From contig JALHRR010000001.1 of assembly GCA_022841345.1 (NCBI GenBank), positions 124,001-188,000 on the forward strand: a DNA stretch of 64,000 nucleotides. The letters are read 5' to 3'. Under the pieces are notes generated by a model. The model was not told the DNA's origin. It did not search any database and saw only the letters and a program-made list of their open reading frames with translations. The DNA is from Saprospiraceae bacterium. GTDB taxonomy: Bacteria; Bacteroidota; Bacteroidia; Chitinophagales; Saprospiraceae. The position numbers and the translations under genes were made by a program. Below, piece by piece: positions 16,109-26,038 of this stretch. Each line of letters opens with the position of its first letter. Positions within the stretch are counted from its first letter, which is position 1.

Positions 16109-19108
16109 TCAGTCTTTGTATTGGGTCATCTCATCCAGAATATCATCACAGTGATAATGATGTTCCCGCTGAGGTCTTACAGCCTGGGTTTTATTCCCTC
16201 CTTTTTTCAACAAAATCATTTTGCGAATTAGTCTTTCTCTTTCTTTAGCAATCTCTGTTCTTTTCAGTTCATCCTGCTCCCTGTCGAAGAGCAAACGTCC
16301 ATCCACATAAGTTTTTTCAGCTTTGGCATAAATAGAAAGTGGATTGCCGGACCAAAGCACGATATCTGCATCTTTCCCAACTTCAATGCTGCCTACTCTG
16401 CTGTCAACATGCAACAATTTGGCAGGATTGAGTGTGACCAGCTTCCATGCATCTTCTTCTGTCATTCCCCCATACATCACTGCTTTACCGGCTTCCTGGT
16501 TAAGTCTTCTGGCCATCTCTGCATCATCAGAATTAAAAGCTACTACCACACCTTGTTGTTGCAGCAGCAAACCATTGTAAGGGATCGCATCTTTTACCTC
16601 CATTTTATAAGCCCACCAATCGGAAAAACTGGAAGCCCCTGCCCCGTGTTCGTGCATCTTATCAGCGACTTTATACCCCTCCAAAATGTGCGTAAATGTA
16701 TTCACTTTGAAACCAAATGTGTTGGCAACTTTCATGAGCATATTGATCTCACTTTGCACATAACTATGGCAGGATATATATCTTTTTGAATTCAGAATTT
16801 CAAGAATGGTTTCCGTCTCCAGATCAACCCTGTATGGTTTTCCGGATTTCTTCAATGTTTCATATTCTTTCGCTCTGGTGAACAAATCCTGATAGACTTG
16901 TTCGACTCCCATTCTGGATTGTGGAAACCTGATATTAAAGCCATCACCAAAGTTGGATTGTTTTACATTTTCTCCCAGGGCAAATTTTATGAATGGGTCT
17001 GCACCTTCAAATTTCATTTCTTCGGGCAACCAGCCCCAGCGAAGTTTGATCAGCTGAGCCTGTCCGCCTACCGGATTGGCGGAGCCATGCAACAACTGCA
17101 CTGCGGTAACGCCACCAGCCAGTTGCCTGTAAATATTTACATCTTCTGCATTGATTACATCTCCCATTCTGACTTCGGCTGTGCTGGCCTGAGAGCCTTC
17201 ATTTACCCCTCTTGAAAGAGCAATATGACTATGCTCATCAATAATTCCGGATGTGAGATGTTTATTGGTTCCATCGACTACGATTGCACCTGCTGCGCTT
17301 AAGCTTTTGCCGATTCTTTTAATCTTGCCTGATTCTATAAGTACATCTGTTTCTTTCATAATTCCATCTGCAGAATTGGTCCAGACAGTCGCATTCTTTA
17401 CCAGCACGACATCCTGTGCAGGTTTGCTTGTCCACCCATATCCATTGAATGGTTGTCTGAGGACCATAGGCTCAGTAGCCGGTTCCTTCTCTGTAACTTT
17501 TTCAGGTGTTATCTCCCGTGGTGTTTTGAGGCGGGCTTCAATCATAGCCCAGGTACTCTGACCACTTTGTATCTGACCGTTGAAACCATTCTCAGTAGCT
17601 AAGGCATAAATCTGCTGTATGGGCTGATCTGCATCAGTCCAGTGCATGGAAATCTGTTGTCCGGTTTGCTGATAATTTACTTTGATGCTGCTTGTATCTC
17701 TGAGAATACTGACTTCTGTACCTTTATCGGTTTTTTTGACTTCCAGTTCTCTTGTCATTCCGGCACTTATCAGATCATATGTTCCCGGTGCCAGTTGAGG
17801 AGAATCTTCTGAAATCATGAAAGCGTTGCCTCTTATGTAATTCTGAAGGATGCTTGATTTCTCGTCAAAAAGGGGTCCTTTTGTCACAATGAAGTTGGCC
17901 CACTTGCCCGGATGTAAAGAGCCGACCTGATCTGATATACCGAGCATCTGCGCCGGACCTGCGGTTAATGCATGAATAGCATCTGCTTCATTCAGACCTG
18001 ATTGCAGGGCCTGACGCAGTTTTTTCATAAAGTCTTTTTTGTCTTTAAGACCATATGTTGTTATCGCTATTGGAATTCCGGCCCGGACTAATTTGCCCGG
18101 ATTCCAGGGTGCCCATTCCCAGTGCAGCATGTCTCCAAGTGAAACCTGAAGCGCATCGAAAGGGCTTTCTACATCATAAGCATCCGGAAAATTAAGACCA
18201 ACAATCAAAGATGAACCTGTTTTCTTGATCTCATCAATTTTTTGATAGGCATCATTCACTCCTGCAAAAATGAATTTGAGTCCATTTTCTTTTGCAATAG
18301 CTGCTGCTCTAAACATCTCTTGTTTATCAGAAACTTCAAATATTTGTGGTAAAGACCGGACATTGTTCCAGGCGGCCAATGTTAGGTTTGTCTGTTCCTT
18401 ATAGCCGTGTTGCTGGTACCAGGAAGCATCCAGATTGGTTTGTCTCAAAAGCGCTATTCCTCCGGCGAGTGAGCTGGGATAGCTCTGAGAGGAACTCCCT
18501 TTATTGAAAGAAAGATGATGTGCGGTTTGATTTTTAATGATCTCCAGATTGTCTTTTTCCTCCCCGAGCATGACGGCCGCAGAAGTACCTCTGGACATTC
18601 CATCCATTCGATGTGTTGATACCGTTCCAAAACCAAGTTTTCTTAAATCAGCTGCTTGTTTAGCATCAATACTGAAATCTTCATGAGCGTTGTAATCTGT
18701 CTTTAGTGCATCATTCCAGCCATAAGCTCCTTTGCGATTGCTGTCATACTGCACATTTCTTCCGCGGCCACCTGGTGCTCTTGCCACATCATTTCCGTCG
18801 TTTAGCCCATAATTACTATAAATATCTATGAATGATGGATAAATGTGCTGACCTTTCAAATCCACACTGACGACCCCTTCCGGTATATTCAATTGTTTTC
18901 CTACAGCTTTGATTTTACCTTTTTCAATCAACAACATACACTGATTGCATACCGTTTTAGAGTCCTGATGTATATTGGCATTGATAAATACAGTGTTTTG
19001 TTCGCGTGGATCGGCTACACCATTTATCGGAAATGTCACCTGAGCTGTAATAGCTTTGACAGCGATCATTATCAAACATGTCAAATACAAAGTAGAAAAT
19101 CGTTTCAT
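16109..19108 (-). CDS. Exported tandem amidohydrolase, two fused domains
   Basis: A 999-residue protein with a signal peptide (MKRFSTLYLTCLIMIAVKAITA|Q). It holds two amidohydrolase modules. The first (about 25-460) has the PSFIDIYSNYGL strand without an HxH pair and ends GSLHPGKWANFIVTKG. The second (about 580-960) has an intact site: GIIDEHSHIALSRG (HxH), CHSYV, THILEGY and FNSDDAE, then GSIEVGKDADIVLWSG. So only the C-terminal half looks catalytic. An upstream in-frame TTG (19141) would precede the signal peptide, so the ATG at 19108 is used. It is the first gene of a two-gene unit with the 420-residue homologue. The likely activity is hydrolysis of a cyclic amide or dipeptide-like substrate; not provable from sequence. 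Confidence 0.9.
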   Translation of the reverse strand: MKRFSTLYLTCLIMIAVKAITAQVTFPINGVADPREQNTVFINANIHQDSKTVCNQCMLLIEKGKIKAVGKQLNIPEGVVSVDLKGQHIYPSFIDIYSNYGLNDGNDVARAPGGRGRNVQYDSNRKGAYGWNDALKTDYNAHEDFSIDAKQAADLRKLGFGTVSTHRMDGMSRGTSAAVMLGEEKDNLEIIKNQTAHHLSFNKGSSSQSYPSSLAGGIALLRQTNLDASWYQQHGYKEQTNLTLAAWNNVRSLPQIFEVSDKQEMFRAAAIAKENGLKFIFAGVNDAYQKIDEIKKTGSSLIVGLNFPDAYDVESPFDALQVSLGDMLHWEWAPWNPGKLVRAGIPIAITTYGLKDKKDFMKKLRQALQSGLNEADAIHALTAGPAQMLGISDQVGSLHPGKWANFIVTKGPLFDEKSSILQNYIRGNAFMISEDSPQLAPGTYDLISAGMTRELEVKKTDKGTEVSILRDTSSIKVNYQQTGQQISMHWTDADQPIQQIYALATENGFNGQIQSGQSTWAMIEARLKTPREITPEKVTEKEPATEPMVLRQPFNGYGWTSKPAQDVVLVKNATVWTNSADGIMKETDVLIESGKIKRIGKSLSAAGAIVVDGTNKHLTSGIIDEHSHIALSRGVNEGSQASTAEVRMGDVINAEDVNIYRQLAGGVTAVQLLHGSANPVGGQAQLIKLRWGWLPEEMKFEGADPFIKFALGENVKQSNFGDGFNIRFPQSRMGVEQVYQDLFTRAKEYETLKKSGKPYRVDLETETILEILNSKRYISCHSYVQSEINMLMKVANTFGFKVNTFTHILEGYKVADKMHEHGAGASSFSDWWAYKMEVKDAIPYNGLLLQQQGVVVAFNSDDAEMARRLNQEAGKAVMYGGMTEEDAWKLVTLNPAKLLHVDSRVGSIEVGKDADIVLWSGNPLSIYAKAEKTYVDGRLLFDREQDELKRTEIAKERERLIRKMILLKKGGNKTQAVRPQREHHYHCDDILDEMTQYKD

Positions 19109-19167
19109 AGACAAAATTTGAAATGAAGGTAAGTATTCCAACTCAATATTCTATCTGTAGGTTTATG

Positions 19168-19198
19168 TTGTTATACAGATTGAAAATGATTACCTTTG
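19168..19198 (+). promoter_or_regulatory. Predicted promoter of the PD40-OmpA gene
   Basis: TTG (19168-19170), a 20-base spacer and TACCTTTG (19191-19198) fit the Bacteroidetes -33/-7 consensus (TTG, N19-21, TAnnTTTG). It lies 25 bases before the ATG in the divergent region with the amidohydrolase unit. This is the best-formed promoter I see in the window. Confidence 0.55.
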
Positions 19199-19223
19199 CA
19201 TTAATTTTTTTTGTAATATATTA

Positions 19224-21032
19224 ATGAGCCACATAGGAATGTTATATTTAGGATTCAAGGGATTGCTGCAATTGTGGATTGGAATAATTTTGATGCTGTT
19301 TACATGGAATGCCATGGGACAGTCTGCAAAATTGAAAATTGAAAAATTAAATAGCCGCATCAATTCCGCTTATTATGATGAGACCAACCCTGTCATCAGC
19401 AGAGATGGTAAGACCTTGTTCTTCACCAGGGTGGGCTATCCAGGATTCAACCGGACATTGCTGGATCAGGGTCATGACATGTCTGCATCCTTAGACCGGC
19501 TGGATTATGACAAGAAATTAATGATGGTTTATAAGCAATTATCTGACGAAACCAATTCGGATCCTACAAATTCACCTTTCAATCAGGATATATGGATAGC
19601 CAGATCAGTAGAATCTGAATTTGATGTACTGGACCATCCCGATCACCCTGTCAATAATGCACTTCCCAACAGTATATGTTCCCTCACACCTAATCCGGAG
19701 GAATTTGTGGTAGTTAATGAATTCTACCAGGACGGAAGTATGTATAAAGGATTTTCCATTTTGAGAAGAATGTCAGATGGCAGCTGGTTGCACCCCAAGC
19801 CCTTTCACATTTATGATTTGAAAGATTATGGGGCAGAGGTCAATCTGCACTTATCGTATGACGGAGAGATCGCGATATTGTCTTTGAATAAAAAGGGTAG
19901 TTATGGTGACAATGATTTGTATGTATGCCCAAGAATAAATAATGAATTATGGGGTGCTCCTGTGAATATGGGCCCTCAGATAAATACTGCTTTCCGGGAA
20001 TCTACCCCGTATTTAAGCAGTGATAAGAGAACTTTATTTTTTGCCTCCAATAGAGAAGGAGGACTTGGTGGAATGGATATTTTCATGTCAAAAAGAATAG
20101 GAAATAGTTGGGATACCTGGACCGAACCAAGGCCTTTAGCCATACCTGTCAATTCTGCTTTTGATGATGCGCAGCCATTCTTCAATGAGGCGAGTGGTTA
20201 TTTGTATTTTGCTTCCAAAAGGGATGGGGACAGCAATATTTACCGTGTCAGGGTAGCAGATGTACTGGTTGCGATCGAAAACGAAGACAAAGTTGCAGAT
20301 GTCATATCTGAAGAGCCTGCGCCGGCACTTATACATCAAAATGATTCTAAAGAAGAACAGGCAGATGAGCCGGCTCCTGCAGCTCAGGCAAAAGCTCCGG
20401 GAAAGCAGGTGCAGTTTAATTGCATTATTCTCAATACCCGAAACAATAAACCTGTGGATGGGCAGATATTATTTGGATTGGCCTCTGATGCAAAGCTGGG
20501 AAATATCATTGAAACTACAGCAGGAAAGGCTAGCTTCAGTATTATTTCCAATCAGTATGTGCGCATTCTGCCAGAGCTCAAAGGATATATTGTAAAAGAT
20601 GTTCTGGTACATCCGGCAAGATTGCTCCAGCAGGGCAAAACTGAAGAAGAAGTAGTATTTTATGTAGACCCTATTGAGGAGAATGCACATATTTCATTAA
20701 ATCCAATCTTTTTTGAAAAGAATACTGCTGAAATTTTGTCAGTTTCTCTGTCGGAAATTGATAGGTTGAGCTCCATTTTAAAGCGTCATCCTGAAATTTC
20801 AGTTTTGATAGGGGGTCATACCAGCAACGAAGGAAACAGAAGTGATCTCTACATCCTTTCAGAAAAAAGAGCTTCAGCTATAAAAGAGTTATTGGAAGAA
20901 AGAGGGATAGAAACGCAAAGACTCCGAACACGAGGATATGGACCGTCTAAACCTATTAATAGTGGAGATGATGACAAAAGCCGTGCTCAGAACAGAAGAG
21001 TTGAAGTGATTATTACCAAAGTTGATAAGTAA
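19224..21032 (+). CDS. PD40 beta-propeller plus OmpA-domain envelope protein
   Basis: A 602-residue exported protein (signal about 1-32, ending WNAMGQS). N-terminal WD40-like/PD40 repeats include VISRDGKTLFFTR, LHLSYDGEIAILSL, YLSSDKRTLFFASNREGG and YLYFASKRDGDSNIYRV. A Glu/Ala/Pro-rich linker and a small beta domain follow, then a C-terminal OmpA peptidoglycan-binding domain (about 495-602) with VLIGGHTSNEGNR and the NRRVEVII end. This architecture is common in Bacteroidetes and in T9SS-associated proteins such as PorE, but assigning it to T9SS is not justified here. The following gene starts two bases after its stop, so the two are likely co-transcribed. Confidence 0.9.
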   Translation: MSHIGMLYLGFKGLLQLWIGIILMLFTWNAMGQSAKLKIEKLNSRINSAYYDETNPVISRDGKTLFFTRVGYPGFNRTLLDQGHDMSASLDRLDYDKKLMMVYKQLSDETNSDPTNSPFNQDIWIARSVESEFDVLDHPDHPVNNALPNSICSLTPNPEEFVVVNEFYQDGSMYKGFSILRRMSDGSWLHPKPFHIYDLKDYGAEVNLHLSYDGEIAILSLNKKGSYGDNDLYVCPRINNELWGAPVNMGPQINTAFRESTPYLSSDKRTLFFASNREGGLGGMDIFMSKRIGNSWDTWTEPRPLAIPVNSAFDDAQPFFNEASGYLYFASKRDGDSNIYRVRVADVLVAIENEDKVADVISEEPAPALIHQNDSKEEQADEPAPAAQAKAPGKQVQFNCIILNTRNNKPVDGQILFGLASDAKLGNIIETTAGKASFSIISNQYVRILPELKGYIVKDVLVHPARLLQQGKTEEEVVFYVDPIEENAHISLNPIFFEKNTAEILSVSLSEIDRLSSILKRHPEISVLIGGHTSNEGNRSDLYILSEKRASAIKELLEERGIETQRLRTRGYGPSKPINSGDDDKSRAQNRRVEVIITKVDK

Positions 21033-21033
21033 G

Positions 21034-21948
21034 ATGAAATCCTGTAGTATTCAAATCATTGCGGTATTATTATTTCTCAGCTATCAGTCGTCAGCCCAAA
21101 TGGATATACAAGGACACAGAGGATGTCGGGGTTTAAAGCCCGAAAATACTATTGCTTCGATGCTGCATGCCATTGACCTGGGAGTACAGACGCTGGAGTT
21201 GGATGTTGTGATCACCGGGGACAGAGAAGTCCTTGTATCTCACGAGCCATGGATGTCACACAAAATTTGTCTGGATAAAAATGGAAAACCACTTCGCCGT
21301 CAGGATGAATGGTCTAATCATAATATCTACAATATGACCTTGTTTGAAGCGCAAAGTTACGATTGTGGTTCGCTGGGTAATCCTGATTTTCCGGAGCAGG
21401 AAAAAATTAAATTGAGTAAGCCCGAGTTTTCAGAATTAATTCAAACTTGTGAAGAGTACGTAAGATCTAAAAGAGGGAAACCTGTTTATTACAATATTGA
21501 AATCAAATCCACAGCTGAAGGTGAATCAATATTTCATCCTGAATTTGATGAGTTCTGTCAGATCGTCGTTTTTGCTTTAGAAGGCTTAGTGCCTGTGGAC
21601 AGGGTGATTATTCAGTCATTTGATACCCGGGTATTGAAGTATATTCATTCAAAATATCCCACTATTCGTCTAGCCTACTTACTGGAAAGCTGGAATGTTT
21701 CATTGCTGGAAGATGAAATTGCTGCTCTAGGATTCACTCCTGAAATCCTGAGCCCATATTATCGAATTCTGGATAAAAACATCGTGAAGAAAGCACATGA
21801 GCTTAACATGAAAGTCATCCCATGGACAGTAAATAATCCGGAAGATATGGAGAGCATGGCCGAAATGGGTGTGGATGGTATCATCACGGACTATCCGGAT
21901 CGGGCATTTGAATTATTTGATAAATATAATGATTGGGGTCAGGATTAA
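21034..21948 (+). CDS. Glycerophosphodiester phosphodiesterase, exported
   Basis: Hydrolyses glycerophosphodiesters to glycerol-3-phosphate and an alcohol. The 304-residue protein has a signal peptide ending SSAQ, then the GDPD TIM-barrel signature GHRGCRGLKPENT (His28), the metal ligands in LELDVV (Glu55, Asp57) and the second catalytic His in VSHEPW (His70). YNIEIKS and the C-terminal VIPWTVNNPEDMESMAEMGVDGIITDYPD are also diagnostic. Starts are possible at TTG 21022 (overlapping the upstream stop) and ATG 21034; the ATG is preferred. It converges on pabB with a single base between the stop codons. Confidence 0.93.
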   Translation: MKSCSIQIIAVLLFLSYQSSAQMDIQGHRGCRGLKPENTIASMLHAIDLGVQTLELDVVITGDREVLVSHEPWMSHKICLDKNGKPLRRQDEWSNHNIYNMTLFEAQSYDCGSLGNPDFPEQEKIKLSKPEFSELIQTCEEYVRSKRGKPVYYNIEIKSTAEGESIFHPEFDEFCQIVVFALEGLVPVDRVIIQSFDTRVLKYIHSKYPTIRLAYLLESWNVSLLEDEIAALGFTPEILSPYYRILDKNIVKKAHELNMKVIPWTVNNPEDMESMAEMGVDGIITDYPDRAFELFDKYNDWGQD

Positions 21949-21949
21949 A

Positions 21950-23287
21950 TTAGAGCCCGGATTCATGGTTCAATAACTCAAACAGAGATTTGGCTTTCAA
22001 CAAAGATTCTTCATATTCCTGTTCGGCCACTGAATCATAAACAATCGCGCCACCCACCGCCAGCATAAGCTTTTTGGTCTTTTCATTGAAAATAAGGCTG
22101 CGGATGATGACACTGAAATCAAAATTTCCTTCAGGCGTAACATATCCAATGGCACCTGAAAACCACGACCTTCTGAAAGATTCAAGCTCTTCTATCAATT
22201 GCATACTTTTTACCTTGGGTGCCCCGGTCATGGATCCCATTGGAAAACAATGCAACAGTGCATCTACCCAGTGAATCTCATCCTTCAGCTCACCGCTGAC
22301 AGTTGAAATCATATGATGTACTGTCTCGAATGTATAGATCCCAAACAACTCATCTACTTTGACTGTGCCCGGCTTACAGGATCGAGAAAGGTCATTTCTT
22401 ACAAGGTCCACAATCATTACATTTTCAGCCCTGTTTTTTTCGCTCTCTTTCAGTTCTTTTTTTTGAATTAAGTCTTGTAAGAGATCCGGGCTCTTGCTTA
22501 TAGTTCCTTTGATAGGTTGTGAAATAAGTCTTGAATTGACTTTTTGCAGAAAGCGTTCCGGAGAACTGCTCATCACAAGGAATTCATTATATTGAAAATA
22601 AGCAGCAAAGGGTGCTATGGTCTTTGCGCACATTTTTTTATAAAGTGAGATGGTATCAATCAACCGGTAATCTGCAGAAAAAGCCTGACAGAAATTGAGT
22701 TCATAAATGTCACCATCCAAAATGTGTTGTTTTATTTTGCTGATCTGTGAATCATAGATTTCCTTTGGAATTTGTGGCTCCGGAATTACTTTTAAATCAA
22801 TGTTTGGTTCTGATATGATTACTTCCGCAGCGTTTATGTTATTCCAAATCTCAAGTGGGTCTCCGACAGAATATATCGTAATAATCTTATCCTGCAATGT
22901 AATAATCTCCCCGGCTTCAAAAAAAACTACATCCGGAGTATTAATCAGATCTGTATTTCCGGAGGAAAGTGCTTCCAGATTATTTTTCAAATCATATCCC
23001 AACACACCAAAATACCAGGCTCCCGGCCTTAAGAACTCTTTTAATTGAAAATGAATATGTTCATCGCCCCCGCAACGATCTATTTTAAAAACATTGACAG
23101 GAAGACTTGCCGCTATCCAGGAATATCGTTGCCCGTCAGCATAGTGATCCTGGTTACTGTCTAAAAAGCAATGTACAGGAGATAGCTTTGAAAAGTAGCT
23201 TAATACCTTGTTTTTAAAAACCGGATCCGGTGGAACTTGAAATTGAGCGGTTTGATAATATGGAATAACAGTTGTTTCCTGTGTCAT
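21950..23287 (-). CDS. pabB: Aminodeoxychorismate synthase component I
   Basis: Chorismate-utilising enzyme that, with a PabA glutaminase, makes 4-amino-4-deoxychorismate for folate synthesis. The 445-residue protein has the chorismate-binding core: GDIYELNFCQAF, SPERFL, the PIKGT motif with the PabB-type lysine, ENVMIVDLVRNDLSR, FPMGSMTGAPK and YSGAIGY-like FSGAIGYVTPEG. The lysine in PIKGT distinguishes PabB from TrpE and PabB-independent enzymes. The gene lies 5 bases downstream of the OmpA-domain gene on the same strand, so it is probably transcribed with it. No pabA or pabC is in the window. Confidence 0.92.
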   Translation of the reverse strand: MTQETTVIPYYQTAQFQVPPDPVFKNKVLSYFSKLSPVHCFLDSNQDHYADGQRYSWIAASLPVNVFKIDRCGGDEHIHFQLKEFLRPGAWYFGVLGYDLKNNLEALSSGNTDLINTPDVVFFEAGEIITLQDKIITIYSVGDPLEIWNNINAAEVIISEPNIDLKVIPEPQIPKEIYDSQISKIKQHILDGDIYELNFCQAFSADYRLIDTISLYKKMCAKTIAPFAAYFQYNEFLVMSSSPERFLQKVNSRLISQPIKGTISKSPDLLQDLIQKKELKESEKNRAENVMIVDLVRNDLSRSCKPGTVKVDELFGIYTFETVHHMISTVSGELKDEIHWVDALLHCFPMGSMTGAPKVKSMQLIEELESFRRSWFSGAIGYVTPEGNFDFSVIIRSLIFNEKTKKLMLAVGGAIVYDSVAEQEYEESLLKAKSLFELLNHESGL

Positions 23288-23292
23288 TGGAA

Positions 23293-24423
23293 TCAGCTGT
23301 TCATGTGCAGGATTTTGAACTCTACTCTTTGGTTTTTCTTTCTGCCTTCAATAGTGGCATCATTCGCTATTAATTTCTTTTTTCCATAGCCTCTATAGTA
23401 GAGTCTTCTCCATGGAATGCCTTTTCCTGCAATATATGTGGCCACAGCCTTGGCTCTGGCCAAAGAGAGTCTGTCACAATAATCATCTTTAGGAATTCCG
23501 TTAGTATGCCCGGAAATCTCGATGATAATATCTTTATTGACATTAAGAAATTCGTGTAACTCGTCCAGAACCGCGTAGCAATCGGTAGGAATTACGGTAG
23601 AGTCGGATTCAAAGTACAAACTTTGAATGATGATGGACTGACCTTTTCTTACATTCTTTCTGTCCAGATTAAGGACTTTGGATGGAGTCTTTTCTACGAT
23701 TATGGGTTCTCTTGGTTGCGGTTTGTTTTTAATAGGGGGTTTGTGGTTATTGGTCCTGGTATCAGGAGATACCTTAGCTATATTCTGTTCTTCTTTGCAG
23801 GGAATCAGGACGATATCAGAGGCATTATCGATTAATATATTACCATTATAAGGAAGTAAGGTCGGAGTCTTGTAGAAAGCCTCTAAAATGATATAGCTAA
23901 CAGTGCTGTTAGGCTCAAATTTGAAGTCGAATTTTTTCCATTCTGTATTGCTGATGAGCTCAGATTCACCCAGTAATTCTCTTTTTGTACAAGCACCTGA
24001 ACCGCCCCAAATACGCAGTTTAATAGGTTTTGTAAAGCTCTCCAGTTCTTGAGAAGTCTTTGTTCCGCTCATATATACTGCCGACCTGCATAAATGAATA
24101 GAAAAGGAATAGCATGAATTTTTTTCCAAGGGGTGTTCCAGTTTTTGTTGAACAGATTCCCAGGTATCATTTTCTCTTGTCACCATCCCCATATAAGTTC
24201 TTCCATCCTGAGCCGGGCGATTCACACTGAAACCTCCGGCCGGCTGAACATCAGGGGGCGTTTCTCCTTGAAATCCACAATCCATCCAGCCTGTGGGAGG
24301 CTGACAACATCTTGCGAAATCCTCAAAAGAAGAATTATAAATCTGAATAACTTCAATAGGATCCTGCGCTCTGATAGAAGCTGAAAAAAATACCACTGCG
24401 CCAATAACACTCCACCTTACCAT
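23293..24423 (-). CDS. OmpA-domain protein with N-terminal carbohydrate-binding-like domain
   Basis: A 376-residue exported protein. The chosen ATG gives the signal peptide MVRWSVIGAVVFFSASIRA; a TTG 66 bases upstream is open but adds a hydrophilic leader. Residues 25-210 look like a jelly-roll module: paired Cys (FARCCQPP), NDTWESVQQKL, and NGNILIDNASDIVLIPC. A Lys/Pro-rich linker leads to an OmpA domain (about 265-376) with LYFESDSTVIPTDC, IEISGHTNGIPKDDY and KNQRVEFKIL. It probably anchors to peptidoglycan and binds a partner through the jelly roll. The first domain is recognised only by general features. Confidence 0.85.
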   Translation of the reverse strand: MVRWSVIGAVVFFSASIRAQDPIEVIQIYNSSFEDFARCCQPPTGWMDCGFQGETPPDVQPAGGFSVNRPAQDGRTYMGMVTRENDTWESVQQKLEHPLEKNSCYSFSIHLCRSAVYMSGTKTSQELESFTKPIKLRIWGGSGACTKRELLGESELISNTEWKKFDFKFEPNSTVSYIILEAFYKTPTLLPYNGNILIDNASDIVLIPCKEEQNIAKVSPDTRTNNHKPPIKNKPQPREPIIVEKTPSKVLNLDRKNVRKGQSIIIQSLYFESDSTVIPTDCYAVLDELHEFLNVNKDIIIEISGHTNGIPKDDYCDRLSLARAKAVATYIAGKGIPWRRLYYRGYGKKKLIANDATIEGRKKNQRVEFKILHMNS

Positions 24424-24507
24424 AATTTCTCTATTCCTGATGTGTTGTATAACGATTTGAACTTTAAAACAGTATGTACAGGAGGTCAAAAAGTGATATT
24501 CAATACA

Positions 24508-25698
24508 TTACTGGAATGCATTGAAACCTGTCACATCCATACCTGTAATCAGTAAATGGATGTCATGAGTTCCTTCATAAGTAATAACACTCTCGAGGTT
24601 CATCATATGCCGCATAATTGGGTATTCTCCGGTAATGCCCATACCCCCGTGGATTTGACGGGCTTCGCGGGCAATTTCTATGGCCATATTGACATTATTA
24701 CGCTTTGCCATGGATATTTGTGCAGGTGTGGCTCTGCCCTGATTGGCCAGACTTCCCAATCTCCATGCAAGTAACTGAGCTTTTGTGATTTCAGTAATCA
24801 TCTCAGCAAGTTTTTTCTGAGTCAACTGGAACTGTCCAAGGGGTTTGCCAAATTGTTGACGTTCCTGGGAATATCTCAATGCAGAATCATAACAATCCAA
24901 AGCAGCTCCGATAGCACCCCAGGCTATTCCGTATCTTGCTTTGGAAAGGCAAGTCAAAGGACCTTTAAGTCCTGTAACGCCAGGTAAAACATTAGCTTTT
25001 GGTACACGGACATCTTCAAAAACCAGTTCACCTGTGACGGATGCTCTCAAAGACCATTTTCCATGAATTTCAGGTGCACTAAAGCCCTTCATATCTCTCT
25101 CTACTATAAGACCACGTATGATGCCCGCTTCATCTTTGGCCCAGACAACTGCAATATCAGCAACCGGAGAATTCGTGATCCACATTTTAGCTCCATTCAG
25201 GATGTAATCATCTCCGTCCTCTTTTATATTGGTAATCATCCCACTCGGATTAGAACCATGATCAGGCTCTGTCAATCCAAAGCATCCTATAAATTCTCCT
25301 GACGCCAGCTTGGGAATATATTTCATTTTTTGCTCTTCGGATCCAAATTTGAATATTGGATACATCACCAAAGAACCCTGAACTGATGCCATGGACCTGA
25401 TTCCAGAATCTCCGCGCTCCAGTTCCTGCATGATGATTCCATAAGCTATTTCATCCATACCACCTCCACCATATTGAGTTGGAATACTTGGACCAAAGGC
25501 TCCGATGTCGGCCAGGCCTTTAAATAAATGAACCGGACATTCAGATCGTTGAGCAAAGTCTTCAATAATGGGAGTTACTTCCTGTTTGACCCATGATCTG
25601 ACGGCATCTCTGGCCAATAAATGATCACTGTCCAGCAACTCATCCAACAAGTAGTAGTCGTGGTGCTGATAAGGGTCGATACGGGCGTTTTTATTCAT
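24508..25698 (-). CDS. Acyl-CoA dehydrogenase, glutaryl-CoA dehydrogenase-like
   Basis: FAD-dependent acyl-CoA dehydrogenase of 396 residues. GCFGLTEPDHGSNPSGM and MWITNSPVADIAVVWAK are the flavin/substrate signatures, and Glu375 in YEGTHDIH is the expected catalytic base. SGIRSMASVQGSLVMYPI aligns, as I recall the human enzyme, with the Arg94 and Ser98 region that binds the glutaryl carboxylate (here Arg101 and Ser105). This supports glutaryl-CoA dehydrogenation and decarboxylation to crotonyl-CoA in lysine/tryptophan breakdown. No partner pathway gene is adjacent. A TAACTTTG promoter box lies about 43 bases upstream. Confidence 0.88.
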   Translation of the reverse strand: MNKNARIDPYQHHDYYLLDELLDSDHLLARDAVRSWVKQEVTPIIEDFAQRSECPVHLFKGLADIGAFGPSIPTQYGGGGMDEIAYGIIMQELERGDSGIRSMASVQGSLVMYPIFKFGSEEQKMKYIPKLASGEFIGCFGLTEPDHGSNPSGMITNIKEDGDDYILNGAKMWITNSPVADIAVVWAKDEAGIIRGLIVERDMKGFSAPEIHGKWSLRASVTGELVFEDVRVPKANVLPGVTGLKGPLTCLSKARYGIAWGAIGAALDCYDSALRYSQERQQFGKPLGQFQLTQKKLAEMITEITKAQLLAWRLGSLANQGRATPAQISMAKRNNVNMAIEIAREARQIHGGMGITGEYPIMRHMMNLESVITYEGTHDIHLLITGMDVTGFNAFQ

Positions 25699-26038
25699 GT
25701 TAATCCTGGTTTACTTTATACTTGGAGTAATAATTGGGCGCAAAGTTAAATGTTTTTAATGAGGGCTCACTCATTCCAGCATTCAAAGTCAAAGATCTCA
25801 GTAAGCAGCCATATAATTGTATTCTAATTAAATTTTTCCTGCGGTGTTCTTCTATAAAAAAGCTGAATGTTTTTGACTTCCTGTATGGAACAAAACATAT
25901 CCACAAACACATTGGAATACCACTTTGTTTTCTGCACTGTAATCCTCCGCCAATTGCATGTAGCGTAGTTCACATTCGCAAATGCTCAGGTATGATGTGG
26001 TTTTCAATGCTCTGTACGATCTGGCAGGATAGAAATAA
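25699..26038. other. Intergenic stretch without a convincing gene
   Basis: About 340 bases between the acyl-CoA dehydrogenase start and the end of the upstream lipoprotein gene. Short overlapping open frames exist on both strands (up to 114 codons from a TTG at 25734) but they have no recognisable motif, no good start and overlap known genes. A -7-like box for the dehydrogenase lies at 25741-25748. Nothing else seen. Confidence 0.55.
25741..25748 (-). promoter_or_regulatory. Predicted -7 box for the acyl-CoA dehydrogenase gene
   Basis: On the minus strand this reads TAACTTTG, matching TAnnTTTG, 42 bases before the start codon. No well-spaced -33 element is present. Confidence 0.4.

Noticed and set aside
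19224-24423. Tol-Pal system interpretation for the OmpA-domain genes
   Set aside because: No tolA, tolB or cpoB-like gene adjoins them, and the architectures (PD40-OmpA, jelly roll-OmpA) differ from Pal.
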